Below, piece by piece: positions 49,956-58,118 of a stretch of 64,000 bases of DNA; the stretch's first letter is position 1, and the number at the start of each line of letters is the position of its first letter. The DNA comes from Egaibacter danicus. GTDB lineage: Bacteria; Pseudomonadota; Gammaproteobacteria; Burkholderiales; Burkholderiaceae_C. Position numbers and translations under genes: made by a program. The stretch lies in contig JADJII010000008.1 of NCBI GenBank assembly GCA_016707075.1, forward strand, positions 62,001 to 126,000. Reading direction: 5' to 3'. The notes below the pieces were generated by a model that saw nothing but the letters and a program-made list of their open reading frames with translations, ran no database searches and had not been told where the DNA came from.

Positions 49956-50310
49956 GGTTAAACATCGGGCTCCGGTACGAAGACTTCGGATCCCCGGGCC
50001 AACCTCCTGCGCTTAGGAAGTTGGGTCTATTGCACCAGACGGAGCCTTGTTTGGCAAAGGAAAAAGCCCTAAAAGAGGGAGAAAAAAGGCTTTCGTGGTG
50101 GACTTGCAACAAAGTGAAACAAGGTATTTACATGCCTGCCGCTGAATGCCCCAAATTGGCGCATTTTGAACATTCCCGTCGCCAAATGAAATTTTCAGGC
50201 CAACTATTTACCGTGCTTTACGGTTTTGGGCATCGCCAAACCAGTGTTGAATACGGGTTTACCCCGATAAAAAGCCGAGGCGTAAGCAGTTGTAGCACGA
50301 CAATACCGCC
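49956..50310. other. Intergenic region between the second porin and coq7
   Basis: About 355 bp without a supported gene. It must hold the minus-strand promoter of the porin and the + strand promoter of coq7. The only structure I see is an imperfect hairpin at 49999-50024 (CCAACCTCCT / AGGAAGTTGG, one mismatch), close enough to the porin start to lie in its leader. Confidence 0.6.
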
Positions 50311-50955
50311 ATGACCACCGCCCCACCGGAGACCCCTATGGATGCTTTTCTGACCACCGTTGACGCCGCCCTGCGCACCCTGTTTGTCACGCCGCATGCC
50401 AGCCAGCCCTGCCCGACGCTGCCGGAACAGGCCACCGAGCTATCCGCTGCCGAGAAAAAGCAGGCCGGCGCGCTGATGCGCGTGAACCACGTGGGTGAGG
50501 TGTGTGCCCAGGCCCTCTACACAGCGCAGGCTTATGCTACCAAAAATGAAGCGCTCCGCGCCCATTTCACCAAGGCCAGCCTGGAGGAAACCGATCATCT
50601 GGCATGGACCAAACAGCGCCTGGACGAGCTGGGCGACCGGCCTTCGCTACTGAACCCGCTGTGGTATGCCGGCGCCTTCGGGCTGGGGCTGATTGCGGGC
50701 AAGGTGGGTGACCGCCTGAGCCTGGGCTTTGTGGTGGAGACGGAAAAGCAGGTGGAAGCGCATCTGGAAAGCCACCTGACTAAATTGCCAGCCAACGACC
50801 ATGCCTCACGCGCCATCGTGGCGCAAATGAAGGACGACGAGGCCCGCCATGCACTGGACGCGCAGCACGCCGGGGCGCTGGAGCTGCCGCAGCCTGTGAA
50901 AGACCTGATGCGCGCTGCCGCCAAGGTGATGACCACCGTGGCGCACCGGGTTTAA
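50311..50955 (+). CDS. coq7: Demethoxyubiquinone hydroxylase (Coq7/UbiF-type diiron)
   Basis: 214 residues. Ferritin-like diiron carboxylate enzyme: LMRVNHVGEVCAQALY (Glu, with EV, about 55-70), SLEETDHLAW (about 91-100, ETDH), VETEKQVEAHL (about 143) and MKDDEARHALDAQ (about 169). It adds the final ring hydroxyl in ubiquinone synthesis at the inner membrane, using oxygen. It is a single-gene unit, and a repeat copy follows it. The internal ATG at 50341 is also possible. Confidence 0.93.
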   Translation: MTTAPPETPMDAFLTTVDAALRTLFVTPHASQPCPTLPEQATELSAAEKKQAGALMRVNHVGEVCAQALYTAQAYATKNEALRAHFTKASLEETDHLAWTKQRLDELGDRPSLLNPLWYAGAFGLGLIAGKVGDRLSLGFVVETEKQVEAHLESHLTKLPANDHASRAIVAQMKDDEARHALDAQHAGALELPQPVKDLMRAAAKVMTTVAHRV

Positions 50956-50971
50956 ACTTCAGAAGGCACGT

Positions 50972-51031
50972 GCAGCTGCTATTATTTTTATAGCTACTTA
51001 CGCATATATTCAAAGGGTTGAGGCCCGATTC
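50972..51031 (+). repeat. Dispersed ATAGC-type repeat, copy 6 (between coq7 and osmC)
   Basis: Reads GCAGCTGCTATTATTTTTAT then AGCTACTTACGCATATATTC, then AAAGGGTTGAGGCCCGATT. It keeps the GCTA / ATAGC / TACGCAT / GGGTTGAGG order. It lies in the intergenic space and reaches the osmC stop. Confidence 0.7.
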
Positions 51032-51479
51032 ATGCCTCAACCAGGTCAAAACTGGTGGTGATCGCCGCCGTCTTGCCCAGCATGATGGTGGCGGAGCAGT
51101 ATTTGTCGTGGCTCATGGCAATGGCCCGCTCCACCGCCAGCGCGGGAATGCCTTTGCCGGACACGGTGAAGTGCATGTTGATGGCCGTGAACACCTTGGG
51201 GTCCACCTCGGCACGCTCGGCGGAGAGCTTGACCGAGCAGTTGCGCACATCGTGGCGGCCACGCTTGAGGATCAGCACCACGTCATAAGCGGTGCAGCCG
51301 CCTGCGCCCGCCAACAGTGTTTCCATCGGGCGCGGCGCGAGATTCTGGCCACCGTTCTCGGGTTTGGCGGCATCGGGGGCGCCGTCCATCATGATGGTGT
51401 GGCCACTGCCGGTTTCGGCCAGAAACCCCATGCCCGAGCGTGTGCCTGCGCCGCCGGTCCAGCTGACTGTGCATTCCAT
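51030..51479 (-). CDS. OsmC-family hydroperoxide reductase-like protein
   Basis: 149 residues from the ATG at 51479 (MECTVSWTGG). OsmC fold with the catalytic Cys region in METLLAGAGGCTAYDVVLIL (about 55) and DKYCSATIMLGKTAAI (second Cys about 122). Such Cys pairs reduce organic hydroperoxides. The upstream reading from 51512 adds a non-homologous stretch. It is convergent with coq7 and divergent from ilvA. Confidence 0.82.
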   Translation of the reverse strand: MECTVSWTGGAGTRSGMGFLAETGSGHTIMMDGAPDAAKPENGGQNLAPRPMETLLAGAGGCTAYDVVLILKRGRHDVRNCSVKLSAERAEVDPKVFTAINMHFTVSGKGIPALAVERAIAMSHDKYCSATIMLGKTAAITTSFDLVEA

Positions 51480-51552
51480 TTTCAACCTTTCAAATAGCCC
51501 CGCGCGGAGCAAATTATTGTGTGCCTATAATGACCGCAGGAGTTTACCCATC

Positions 51553-53172
51553 ATGCCTGCACCCCACCTCACGCCTGCCGATTACCTCAAGAAAATTCTC
51601 ACGGCCCGCGTTTACGACGTCGCCAGTGAAACCGCACTGGAGCCCGCGCGAGCCTTGAGCCGCCGCCTGCACAACACGGTGCTGCTCAAGCGCGAAGACC
51701 AGCAGCCGGTGCGCAGCTTCAAGCTGCGTGGCGCCTACAACAAGATGGCGCATCTGAGCACCGAGCAGCTCCAGAAGGGGGTGATTTGTGCATCCGCAGG
51801 CAACCATGCCCAGGGCGTGGCCTTGAGCGCCAGCAAGCTGGGCACCCGCGCCGTCATCGTGATGCCCACCACCACGCCGCAGGTGAAGGTGGACGCCGTG
51901 CGCGGCTTTGGTGGCGAAGTGGTGCTGTTTGGCGAAAGTTATTCCGATGCCTACGCGCATTCGCTGGACATCCAGAAGCAGCAGGGACTGACGTTTGTGC
52001 ACCCGTTTGATGACCCGGACGTGATTGCAGGCCAGGGCACGATTGCCATGGAAATGCTGCGTCAGGTGCAAACCCTGGGCGCCGACAAGGCTGCCAAAGC
52101 AGGAAATAAAGCCGGGCAAAAAACACGCGGAAAGAACAGTGCCGGCGTGGACGCCGTCTTTGTAGCCATTGGCGGCGGCGGCCTGATTGCCGGCGTGGCC
52201 AACTACATCAAGGCCGTGGACCCTTCTATCCGCGTGATTGGCGTGCAGATGAACGACTCGGACGCGATGATCCAGTCCGTGGCCGCCAAAAAACGCGTCA
52301 CCCTGCCCGACGTGGGCCTGTTCTCCGACGGCACCGCCGTGAAGCTGGTGGGTGAAGAAACCTTCCGTGTGGCCAGCAATCTGGTGGATGAATACATGAC
52401 CGTGGACACCGACGCCGTGTGCGCGGCCATCAAGGACGTGTTTGTGGACACCCGCAGCATTGTGGAGCCCGCCGGTGCGCTGGCCGTGGCGGCCATCAAG
52501 CAATATGTCGCCAAAAACAAGACCAAGGGCGAGACCTATGCCGCCATTCTGTGCGGCGCGAACATGAATTTCGACCGCCTGCGCTTCGTGGCCGAGCGCG
52601 CCGAGGTGGGCGAAGAGCGCGAGGCGCTGTTTGCCGTGACCATCCCTGAGGAGCGCGGCAGCTTCCGGCGGTTTTGTGAGCTGATTGGCGAGCTACCCGG
52701 TGGCCCGCGCTCGGTGACGGAATTCAATTACCGCATCAGCGACAGCGCCACCGCGCACGTGTTTGTGGGCCTGACCACGCACGGCAGGGGTGAATCGCTG
52801 AAGATCGCCAACAACTTCGACAAACACGGCTTCAAGGCGCTTGATTTGACGCACGACGAGCTGGCCAAGGAGCACATCCGTCACATGGTGGGCGGGCACT
52901 CCAAGCTGGCGAAGGACGAGCGGCTGCTGCGCTTCATCTTCCCCGAGCGGCCGGGTGCGCTGATGAAGTTTTTGAGCCTGATGCGCCCGGGCTGGAACAT
53001 CAGCCTGTTTCACTACCGCAACCAGGGCGCCGACTATGGGCGCATTCTGGTGGGCCTGCAGGTGCCGCCTGCGGACAACAAGGCGTTTGACAGGTTTCTG
53101 GAGACGCTGGGTTACCCCTGTGTGGAGGAGACGGCGAACCCGGTGTACCAGCTGTTTTTGAAGAGCGAATGA
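51553..53172 (+). CDS. ilvA: Threonine dehydratase (biosynthetic)
   Basis: 539 residues from the ATG at 51553. PLP domain: LLKREDQQPVRSFKLRGAYNKM (PLP Lys in FKLRGA, about 51-72, given as LLKREDQQPVRSFKLRGA), CASAGNHAQGVALSA (about 84), FVAIGGGGLIAG (about 206). Two ACT-like regulatory domains follow (from about 335, e.g. FVAERAEVGEEREALFAVTI and HFRNHG-like LFHYRNQGADYGRILVGLQV). It converts threonine to 2-oxobutyrate for isoleucine synthesis and is feedback inhibited. A basic insert of roughly 20 residues (DKAAKAGNKAGQKTRGKNSA, about 178-197) is unusual. Confidence 0.93.
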   Translation: MPAPHLTPADYLKKILTARVYDVASETALEPARALSRRLHNTVLLKREDQQPVRSFKLRGAYNKMAHLSTEQLQKGVICASAGNHAQGVALSASKLGTRAVIVMPTTTPQVKVDAVRGFGGEVVLFGESYSDAYAHSLDIQKQQGLTFVHPFDDPDVIAGQGTIAMEMLRQVQTLGADKAAKAGNKAGQKTRGKNSAGVDAVFVAIGGGGLIAGVANYIKAVDPSIRVIGVQMNDSDAMIQSVAAKKRVTLPDVGLFSDGTAVKLVGEETFRVASNLVDEYMTVDTDAVCAAIKDVFVDTRSIVEPAGALAVAAIKQYVAKNKTKGETYAAILCGANMNFDRLRFVAERAEVGEEREALFAVTIPEERGSFRRFCELIGELPGGPRSVTEFNYRISDSATAHVFVGLTTHGRGESLKIANNFDKHGFKALDLTHDELAKEHIRHMVGGHSKLAKDERLLRFIFPERPGALMKFLSLMRPGWNISLFHYRNQGADYGRILVGLQVPPADNKAFDRFLETLGYPCVEETANPVYQLFLKSE

Positions 53173-53184
53173 CCGGGCTTTGAC

Positions 53185-54552
53185 GTGAACTTTATCCGCC
53201 ACTTTCTGCTGGCCATCCAGTTCTTCACCCGCATCCCGGTCACCGGGCGGCTGGCGGACTGGGTGGGCTACAGCCCGGCCATGCTGCGCGCCAGTGCCGC
53301 GCACTTCCCTGGCGTGGGCTGGGTCGTGGCCGTGGTGGCGTGCCTCGTTTATGCGGCGGTGTACATCGCCTTCCCGGACAGCGAATTCACGCCGCTGGCA
53401 GCTGCGGCGTTTTGCACCATCGCCACCGTCATGCTCACCGGCGGCTTTCACGAAGACGGACTGGCCGACGTGGCGGATGGTCTGGGCGGCAGTTACGACC
53501 GGCTGCGCGCGCTGGAGATCATGAAGGACTCACGCGTGGGGGCCTTTGGCTCAATGGCGCTGACGCTGGCGCTGCTGACCAAGGTGGCCCTGCTGGCGGT
53601 GCTGGGCTCGATGGGGCTGGACGTGGCGCTGGCCGCGCTGGTGGGCGCGCACGTGCTGTCACGCTTCTGGCCGCTGGTGCTGGTGCGCACGATGGCGCAC
53701 GTGGGCGATGCGGCGGGATCCAAAAGCAAGCCGCTGGCGGACCAGATGACCAGCAGCGCCCTTTTTGCGGCTTTTATATGGTGTTTTATGCCTCTAGCCC
53801 TCGTGTACTATGCGCAGGCAGCTCTATTTTTGATAGCAAGCGTGGTGTGCAGCGGCGTGGCACTGTTGTGGATGTGGCGTCTGTTTGCGCGCCGTTTGCA
53901 GGGTTTCACCGGAGACTGTCTGGGCGCCACGCAGCAGGTATGCGAGATCGCGTTTTACGTGGGCTGCGCGGTGGCGACGGCTTGGGCAACATCAACTGCC
54001 ATGAAGCTCTGGCTGGTGCGCCACGCCCGCCCGCTAATTGACTCGGGCGTCTGTTACGGCGCACTGGACGTGCCCGCGGACGATGCCGCTACCCGCAGTT
54101 GCGCTGCCCAGATGGCGTCCACTCTGCCGATTCAGGGTTCAGGGTATGTTTCAATGCGCACTTCACCGCTACAAAGATGTGAGCTGCTCACGCATTACCT
54201 ATGCGGGCTGCGGCCTGATTTGAAGCCAATTTCTGATGCCAATCTGGCCGAGATGAATTTTGGCAGCTGGGAAGGCCAGCGCTGGGACGCCATCGGTGAA
54301 GCGAATGTGGCCCGCTGGACCGAGCAGTTCGCGACACACCGACCGGGCGGGGGTGAATCGGTACAGGAATTCATGCGACGGGTCGAGGCTGCCCTGTCCA
54401 GATTGCAGGGGGACAACGCGGTCTGGGTCACCCACGCCGGCGTCATCCGGGCAGCCACCTTGATTGCAGGCGGCCTGCGAATACTTGCCAGTGCAGATCA
54501 GTGGCCTGTCAATGGGCCCGCCTACGGAGAAACAGTGCTTCTGGAGATGTGA
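53185..54552 (+). CDS. CobS-CobC fusion ORF: adenosylcobinamide-GDP ribazoletransferase and alpha-ribazole phosphatase
   Basis: 455 residues from a GTG. The first 270 are CobS, with several helices and the motifs LLAIQFFTRIPV, MLTGGFHEDGLADVADGLGGSY (given as GGFHEDGLADVADGLGG) and LVRTMAHVGDAAG. The rest is CobC from MKLWLVRHARPLID (RH site), EMNFGSWEGQRWD and WVTHAGVIRA. CobS joins adenosylcobinamide-GDP to alpha-ribazole and CobC removes the phosphate in B12 synthesis. The junction reads ATSTAMKLW. In the next frame the same DNA ends LGQHQLP with a TGA overlapping the CobC ATG, as expected for two separate genes. The fusion could be real or result from a one-base indel. Confidence 0.85.
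   Translation: MNFIRHFLLAIQFFTRIPVTGRLADWVGYSPAMLRASAAHFPGVGWVVAVVACLVYAAVYIAFPDSEFTPLAAAAFCTIATVMLTGGFHEDGLADVADGLGGSYDRLRALEIMKDSRVGAFGSMALTLALLTKVALLAVLGSMGLDVALAALVGAHVLSRFWPLVLVRTMAHVGDAAGSKSKPLADQMTSSALFAAFIWCFMPLALVYYAQAALFLIASVVCSGVALLWMWRLFARRLQGFTGDCLGATQQVCEIAFYVGCAVATAWATSTAMKLWLVRHARPLIDSGVCYGALDVPADDAATRSCAAQMASTLPIQGSGYVSMRTSPLQRCELLTHYLCGLRPDLKPISDANLAEMNFGSWEGQRWDAIGEANVARWTEQFATHRPGGGESVQEFMRRVEAALSRLQGDNAVWVTHAGVIRAATLIAGGLRILASADQWPVNGPAYGETVLLEM
53778..53840 (-). repeat. Dispersed ATAGC-type repeat, copy 7 (inside cobS)
   Basis: On the minus strand: TTGCTATCAAAAATAGAGC, then TGCCTGCGCATAGTACACGA, then GGGCTAGAGGCATAAAACAC. It is one of the best-conserved copies. It encodes LALVYYAQAALFLIAS in CobS, forming part of a membrane helix. 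Confidence 0.75.
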
Positions 54553-54554
54553 AG

Positions 54555-55025
54555 CTAGCGAGACGGAGGAGGCGGCAATTCCAGCGTCAGGGTAGCCGGA
54601 CCGTCTGCATCAGAACCCAGCAACGCGCTACGCGTTTTGACGGACTGCAAAATGAGCCCTTCGTCCACCTGCGCACCCACGCGAAACGGCTTGGCGGGCT
54701 TGTCGCCCACGGTTATGAGTGCAGTACCCTGGCTGGAAGCGTTGGCCAGAACGCCAATCAGGACAATACGGCTGGGAGCGGCGGCAGCTTGAGCCACGGG
54801 CGCAGCGCGGACCGCCCCAAGCAATTTGGAAATGACAGACGGGTCGCCCGCACTGACCTGCGCAAAGCCATCCGGACCGCTGATGGCGCCGCCCGAGGAC
54901 AGATCGCCCCCCTGGGACGACCCGACCCACTTCAGCACCCAGAAGACCATGCAGGCAGCCACCAGCGCCCACACGCTGAACGTAACAAAATGCGACAGTT
55001 GCCTGCTTTGTGAATTTGTCAACAT
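54555..55025 (-). CDS. gspC: Type II secretion system protein GspC-like
   Basis: 156 residues from the ATG at 55025 (MLTNSQSRQLSHFV). One TM helix (about 13-32, FSVWALVAACMVFWVLKWVG) then a periplasmic HR domain (ISKLLGAVRAAP, IVLIGVLANASSQGTALITVGDKPAKPFRVGAQVDEGLILQSV, given as IVLIGVLANASSQGTALIT and FRVGAQVDEGLIL). GspC connects the inner-membrane platform to the GspD secretin. There is no PDZ domain after the HR domain, so it is the short form. It is divergent from gspG-E, 47 bp from gspG. Confidence 0.85.
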   Translation of the reverse strand: MLTNSQSRQLSHFVTFSVWALVAACMVFWVLKWVGSSQGGDLSSGGAISGPDGFAQVSAGDPSVISKLLGAVRAAPVAQAAAAPSRIVLIGVLANASSQGTALITVGDKPAKPFRVGAQVDEGLILQSVKTRSALLGSDADGPATLTLELPPPPSR

Positions 55026-55071
55026 GAGCGGATTATGATTGACGTCACCCCGGGAAGGATATGCCAGCAAC

Positions 55072-55515
55072 ATGAAAAAACTACGATTTGCCTTCAAGAC
55101 AACATTGGCGCGCGGCTTCACGCTGATCGAATTGATGGTGGTGCTGGTCATCATCGGTGTGCTGGCCGCACTGATCGTGCCTAACGTGCTGGACCGCGCC
55201 GATGACGCCCGCGCCACCGCCGCCAAGACGGACGTCAACAACCTGATGCAGGCGCTCAAGCTGTACCGTCTGGACAACCAGCGCTATCCCACGGCAGAGC
55301 AAGGCCTCAAGGCATTGGTCACCAAACCCACCGGCGGTGGCCCGATCCCGCCCAACTGGAAGTCCTATCTGGAACGCCTTCCCAATGATCCCTGGGGCCA
55401 GCCCTACCAATACCTCAACCCGGGCATCAAGGGCGAGATCGACGTGATGTCGTTTGGTGCCGATGCGCAAGCCGGGGGCGAGGGAAAGAATGCTGACGTT
55501 GGAAGCTGGCAGTAA
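55072..55515 (+). CDS. gspG: Major pseudopilin GspG
   Basis: 147 residues. Prepilin processing site RGFTLIELMVVLVIIGVLAALIVPNVL (about 18-44; cut before Phe, given as RGFTLIELMVVLVIIGVL) and the GspG C-terminal WKSYLERLPNDPWGQPYQYLNPG and FGADAQAGGEGKNADVGSW with its calcium-site loop. It builds the pseudopilus. It starts at MKKLRFAF, with GGAAGGAT upstream. It is the first gene of the + strand gsp operon. Confidence 0.97.
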   Translation: MKKLRFAFKTTLARGFTLIELMVVLVIIGVLAALIVPNVLDRADDARATAAKTDVNNLMQALKLYRLDNQRYPTAEQGLKALVTKPTGGGPIPPNWKSYLERLPNDPWGQPYQYLNPGIKGEIDVMSFGADAQAGGEGKNADVGSWQ

Positions 55516-55545
55516 AAATATTGCCCCCACGCTTGCGCGGGGTCC

Positions 55546-56004
55546 TTGGCGGCGGGGAAGTTTTCGCACCGCCAACACGGTTTCACGCTGATTGAACTGC
55601 TGGTGGTCATCGCCATCATTGCCATGGGCACGGCCGGCGTGGCATTTGCCATACGCGACAGCGCCGACACGCAACTGGAGCGGGAAGGGCAGCGGCTGGC
55701 GGCGATGCTGGAGTCGGCCCGTGCGCAGTCCCGTTCCACCGGGGTGCCGGTGAACTGGAAGAGCACCGATACCGGTTTCAAATTCACCGGCTTGTCCGGC
55801 GGCGACCGGTCGGAGAGTTGGCAAAGCGAGGGCGTCACGGTTGACGCGAAGGCCGTCCTGAATCTGGGCCCTGAGCCGCTGATAGGGCGCCAGGAGGTGT
55901 TTCTGAGCCTGAAGGAGCAACCTGGAAAAACTGTCCGGGTGATGTCTGACGGGCTGCGGCCCTTTGCCGTGGTGCCGTCTGAGCCCATCGTGAGTCCGCA
56001 GTGA
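55546..56004 (+). CDS. gspH: Minor pseudopilin GspH
   Basis: 152 residues from a TTG at 55546, the only in-frame start before the HGFTLIELLVVIAIIAMG segment (about 11-29). The C-terminal half is a small beta-rich domain (WQSEGVTVDAKAVLN, FLSLKEQPGKTVRVMSDG). Pseudopilus tip component. It ends in a 4-nt overlap with gspI (GTGA). Confidence 0.88.
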   Translation: MAAGKFSHRQHGFTLIELLVVIAIIAMGTAGVAFAIRDSADTQLEREGQRLAAMLESARAQSRSTGVPVNWKSTDTGFKFTGLSGGDRSESWQSEGVTVDAKAVLNLGPEPLIGRQEVFLSLKEQPGKTVRVMSDGLRPFAVVPSEPIVSPQ

Positions 56005-56375
56005 AATCCATGCGCGCCCGTCATCGTTCATTGGGATTCACCCTCATTGAGGTGCTGGTGGCGCTCTCCATCGTGGCCATCGCGCTGATGGCGGGCATGC
56101 AGGCTACCAATGCGCTGACCAATACCGCTGCGCGCCAGTCGGACCTGTTGCTGGCGCATTTGTGCGCCGAAAACGAGCTCACACGCATTCGCCTGCTCAA
56201 ACAGATGCCGGTAGTGGGCAACAGCGATTCACGATGCGAACAGGTAGGTATCACGTTTGATGTGGCTGTCACGGTAGTGCCCACGCCCAATCCCAATTTC
56301 AGGCGTGTGGATGCCCGGGTCACCAACGATGAAGTGCCCGTGCTCAAACTGTCTACCGTGATTGGCCGGTTTTGA
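56001..56375 (+). CDS. gspI: Minor pseudopilin GspI
   Basis: 124 residues starting GTG at 56001, or ATG at 56010. Prepilin-like LGFTLIEVLVALSIVAIALMAG (about 11-32) and HLCAENELTRIRLLKQMP. Part of the tip complex with GspJ and GspK. It overlaps its neighbours on both sides (GTGA before, TGATG after). Confidence 0.9.
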   Translation: MKSMRARHRSLGFTLIEVLVALSIVAIALMAGMQATNALTNTAARQSDLLLAHLCAENELTRIRLLKQMPVVGNSDSRCEQVGITFDVAVTVVPTPNPNFRRVDARVTNDEVPVLKLSTVIGRF

Positions 56376-57046
56376 TGAAACCAGCTCCATCACGCCACTG
56401 TGGCTTCACGCTGATCGAGGTGCTGGTGGCCATTACCATCATGTCGCTGATGGCGGTATTGAGCTGGCGCGGGCTGGATGGCATGACACGGGCGCAATCT
56501 CAAACGCAAACCCGGGCCGATGAGATCCTGACCCTGCAGGCTGGCTTGATGCAGTGGCGCTCGGACCTGGACAACATCACCCAGTTAACAGGCACAGGCA
56601 ACGCAGCGCCCATGGACTGGGATGGCCGGGTGTTGCGCGTGACCCGGCGCAACACTGTTGATCCGACACAAGGCGTGTTGGTGGTAGCCTGGTCGCGGCG
56701 CGTCACCGATTCGGGTGGGCAATGGCTGCGCTGGCAATCCAGCCCGGTACGCACGCGCAATGAGCTGGACCAGGCCTGGCGGCTGGCTGAACTGTGGGCC
56801 CAAAACGCAGGCGACGAAGAGAAAAAGCAGGAAATAGCCATCACGGCGCTGGACCAGTGGCAGGTGTATTTTTATCGGGGGGACGCGTGGAGCAATGCGC
56901 TGTCCAGCGATGCATCGGGTGGTCCGATCACCGTTTTGCCCGATGGCGTGCGATTGACGCTAACCCTCCCCTCCGGGCAAACGCTGGTGGGTGACCTGAC
57001 GCTGGACTGGATCCGGCCCACCTTGAGCGGAGGCAAATCGATATGA
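56375..57046 (+). CDS. gspJ: Minor pseudopilin GspJ
   Basis: 223 residues starting at the ATG of TGATG (56375). Prepilin segment HCGFTLIEVLVAITIMSLMAVL (about 8-29) and GspJ body: SQTQTRADEILTLQAGLMQWRSDLDNI, QGVLVVAWSRRV and WQVYFYRGDAWSNALS. The stop overlaps the start of gspK by 4 nt. Confidence 0.9.
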   Translation: MKPAPSRHCGFTLIEVLVAITIMSLMAVLSWRGLDGMTRAQSQTQTRADEILTLQAGLMQWRSDLDNITQLTGTGNAAPMDWDGRVLRVTRRNTVDPTQGVLVVAWSRRVTDSGGQWLRWQSSPVRTRNELDQAWRLAELWAQNAGDEEKKQEIAITALDQWQVYFYRGDAWSNALSSDASGGPITVLPDGVRLTLTLPSGQTLVGDLTLDWIRPTLSGGKSI

Positions 57047-58073
57047 CGCCTTCGAACATGAACCCTGGCAAACATGGGAGCCATGCCCGTGGCGCTGCGC
57101 TGCTGGCAGCCATGCTGACTGTGACACTGGTGGCGACTCTGGCAACTGCGTCGCTGTGGCAACAATGGCGCGCAGTGGAAGTGGAAGCCGCTGACCGTTC
57201 GCGGGTGCAGTCAGGCTGGATTTTGACGGGCGCCATGGACTGGTCACGGCTGATCCTGATTGAAGATGCGCGCGCAGGTGGTGCCGACCATCTGGCCGAG
57301 CCCTGGGCCATTCCGCTGCAGGAGGCCCGCCTGTCAAGCTTTCTGGCCGCCGACCGGTACAACACGGTGACCGACTCCGATTCCACCATGGAAGCATTTT
57401 TGTCTGGCCAGATCATTGATGCGCAAGGCCGCCTGAATGTGTTGAACCTCATGGATGGCAACAAGGTGTCGGCCCGCGCCATGGCTACCTTCACCAAATT
57501 GTTTGAGTTGCTGGGCCTGCCGCAACAACAGCTGGCGGATCTGGCTGAGAACCTGCGACTGGCCGCTGAAGTGGCGCCTCCGAAGCCGCCACGCCGGCCA
57601 GCAAGGGCAGCGCGTCCACCGCACTGATGCCCCAGCGACTGGAGCAACTGGTCTGGATGGGCCTGCCGCCCCGCACACTCGCCATCATCACGCCGTTTGT
57701 CACCCTGCTGCCTGCGCGCACGCTGCTGAACGTGAACACCGCCTCGGCAGAAGCGCTGTATGCAGCCGTGCCAACGATGGCCATGGCCACGGCCCAAAAG
57801 CTGATTGCAGAGCGCGACCGGTCCCACTTTCGCACGCTGGGTGATGTCATCAAATATGCGCCGGAAATCAGCAATCCCGGGAATCAGGACGCGTTAACCG
57901 TGACCACCCGGTTTTTTGAAGTGAAAGGCCGGTTGCGCATTGACGACACGACTTTTCAGGAGCACTCCCTGCTGCAACGTGATGGTCTGGACGTCAAAAT
58001 CCTCTGGCGCGAGCGCGGTGTATTGCAGGAAGGCTTGCCTGCCGGATCAACAACAGTGGCCTCCAGCCGATAA
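57043..58073 (+). pseudogene. gspK: Minor pseudopilin GspK gene with a single-base frameshift
   Basis: The first reading (57043 to 57627) has the GspK start GAALLAAMLTVTLVATLATASLW (processing at the Gly-Ala, given as RGAALLAAMLTVTLVATL) and QLADLAENLRLAAEVA, then leaves frame. The second (to 58073) carries LVWMGLPPRTLAIITPF, LNVNTASAEALYA (the GspK SAM-like region) and LRIDDTTFQEH. The break is near 57574-57578, where adding one G to GTGGCGCCTCC gives AEVAASEAATPASKG and restores a normal GspK. It caps the pseudopilus. As this is an essential tip protein of an otherwise intact operon, sequencing error is quite possible. Confidence 0.85.
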
Positions 58074-58118
58074 CATCTGCGAAGGCCACCTCACTACAAT
58101 GAGCCCCCTCACCTCACC

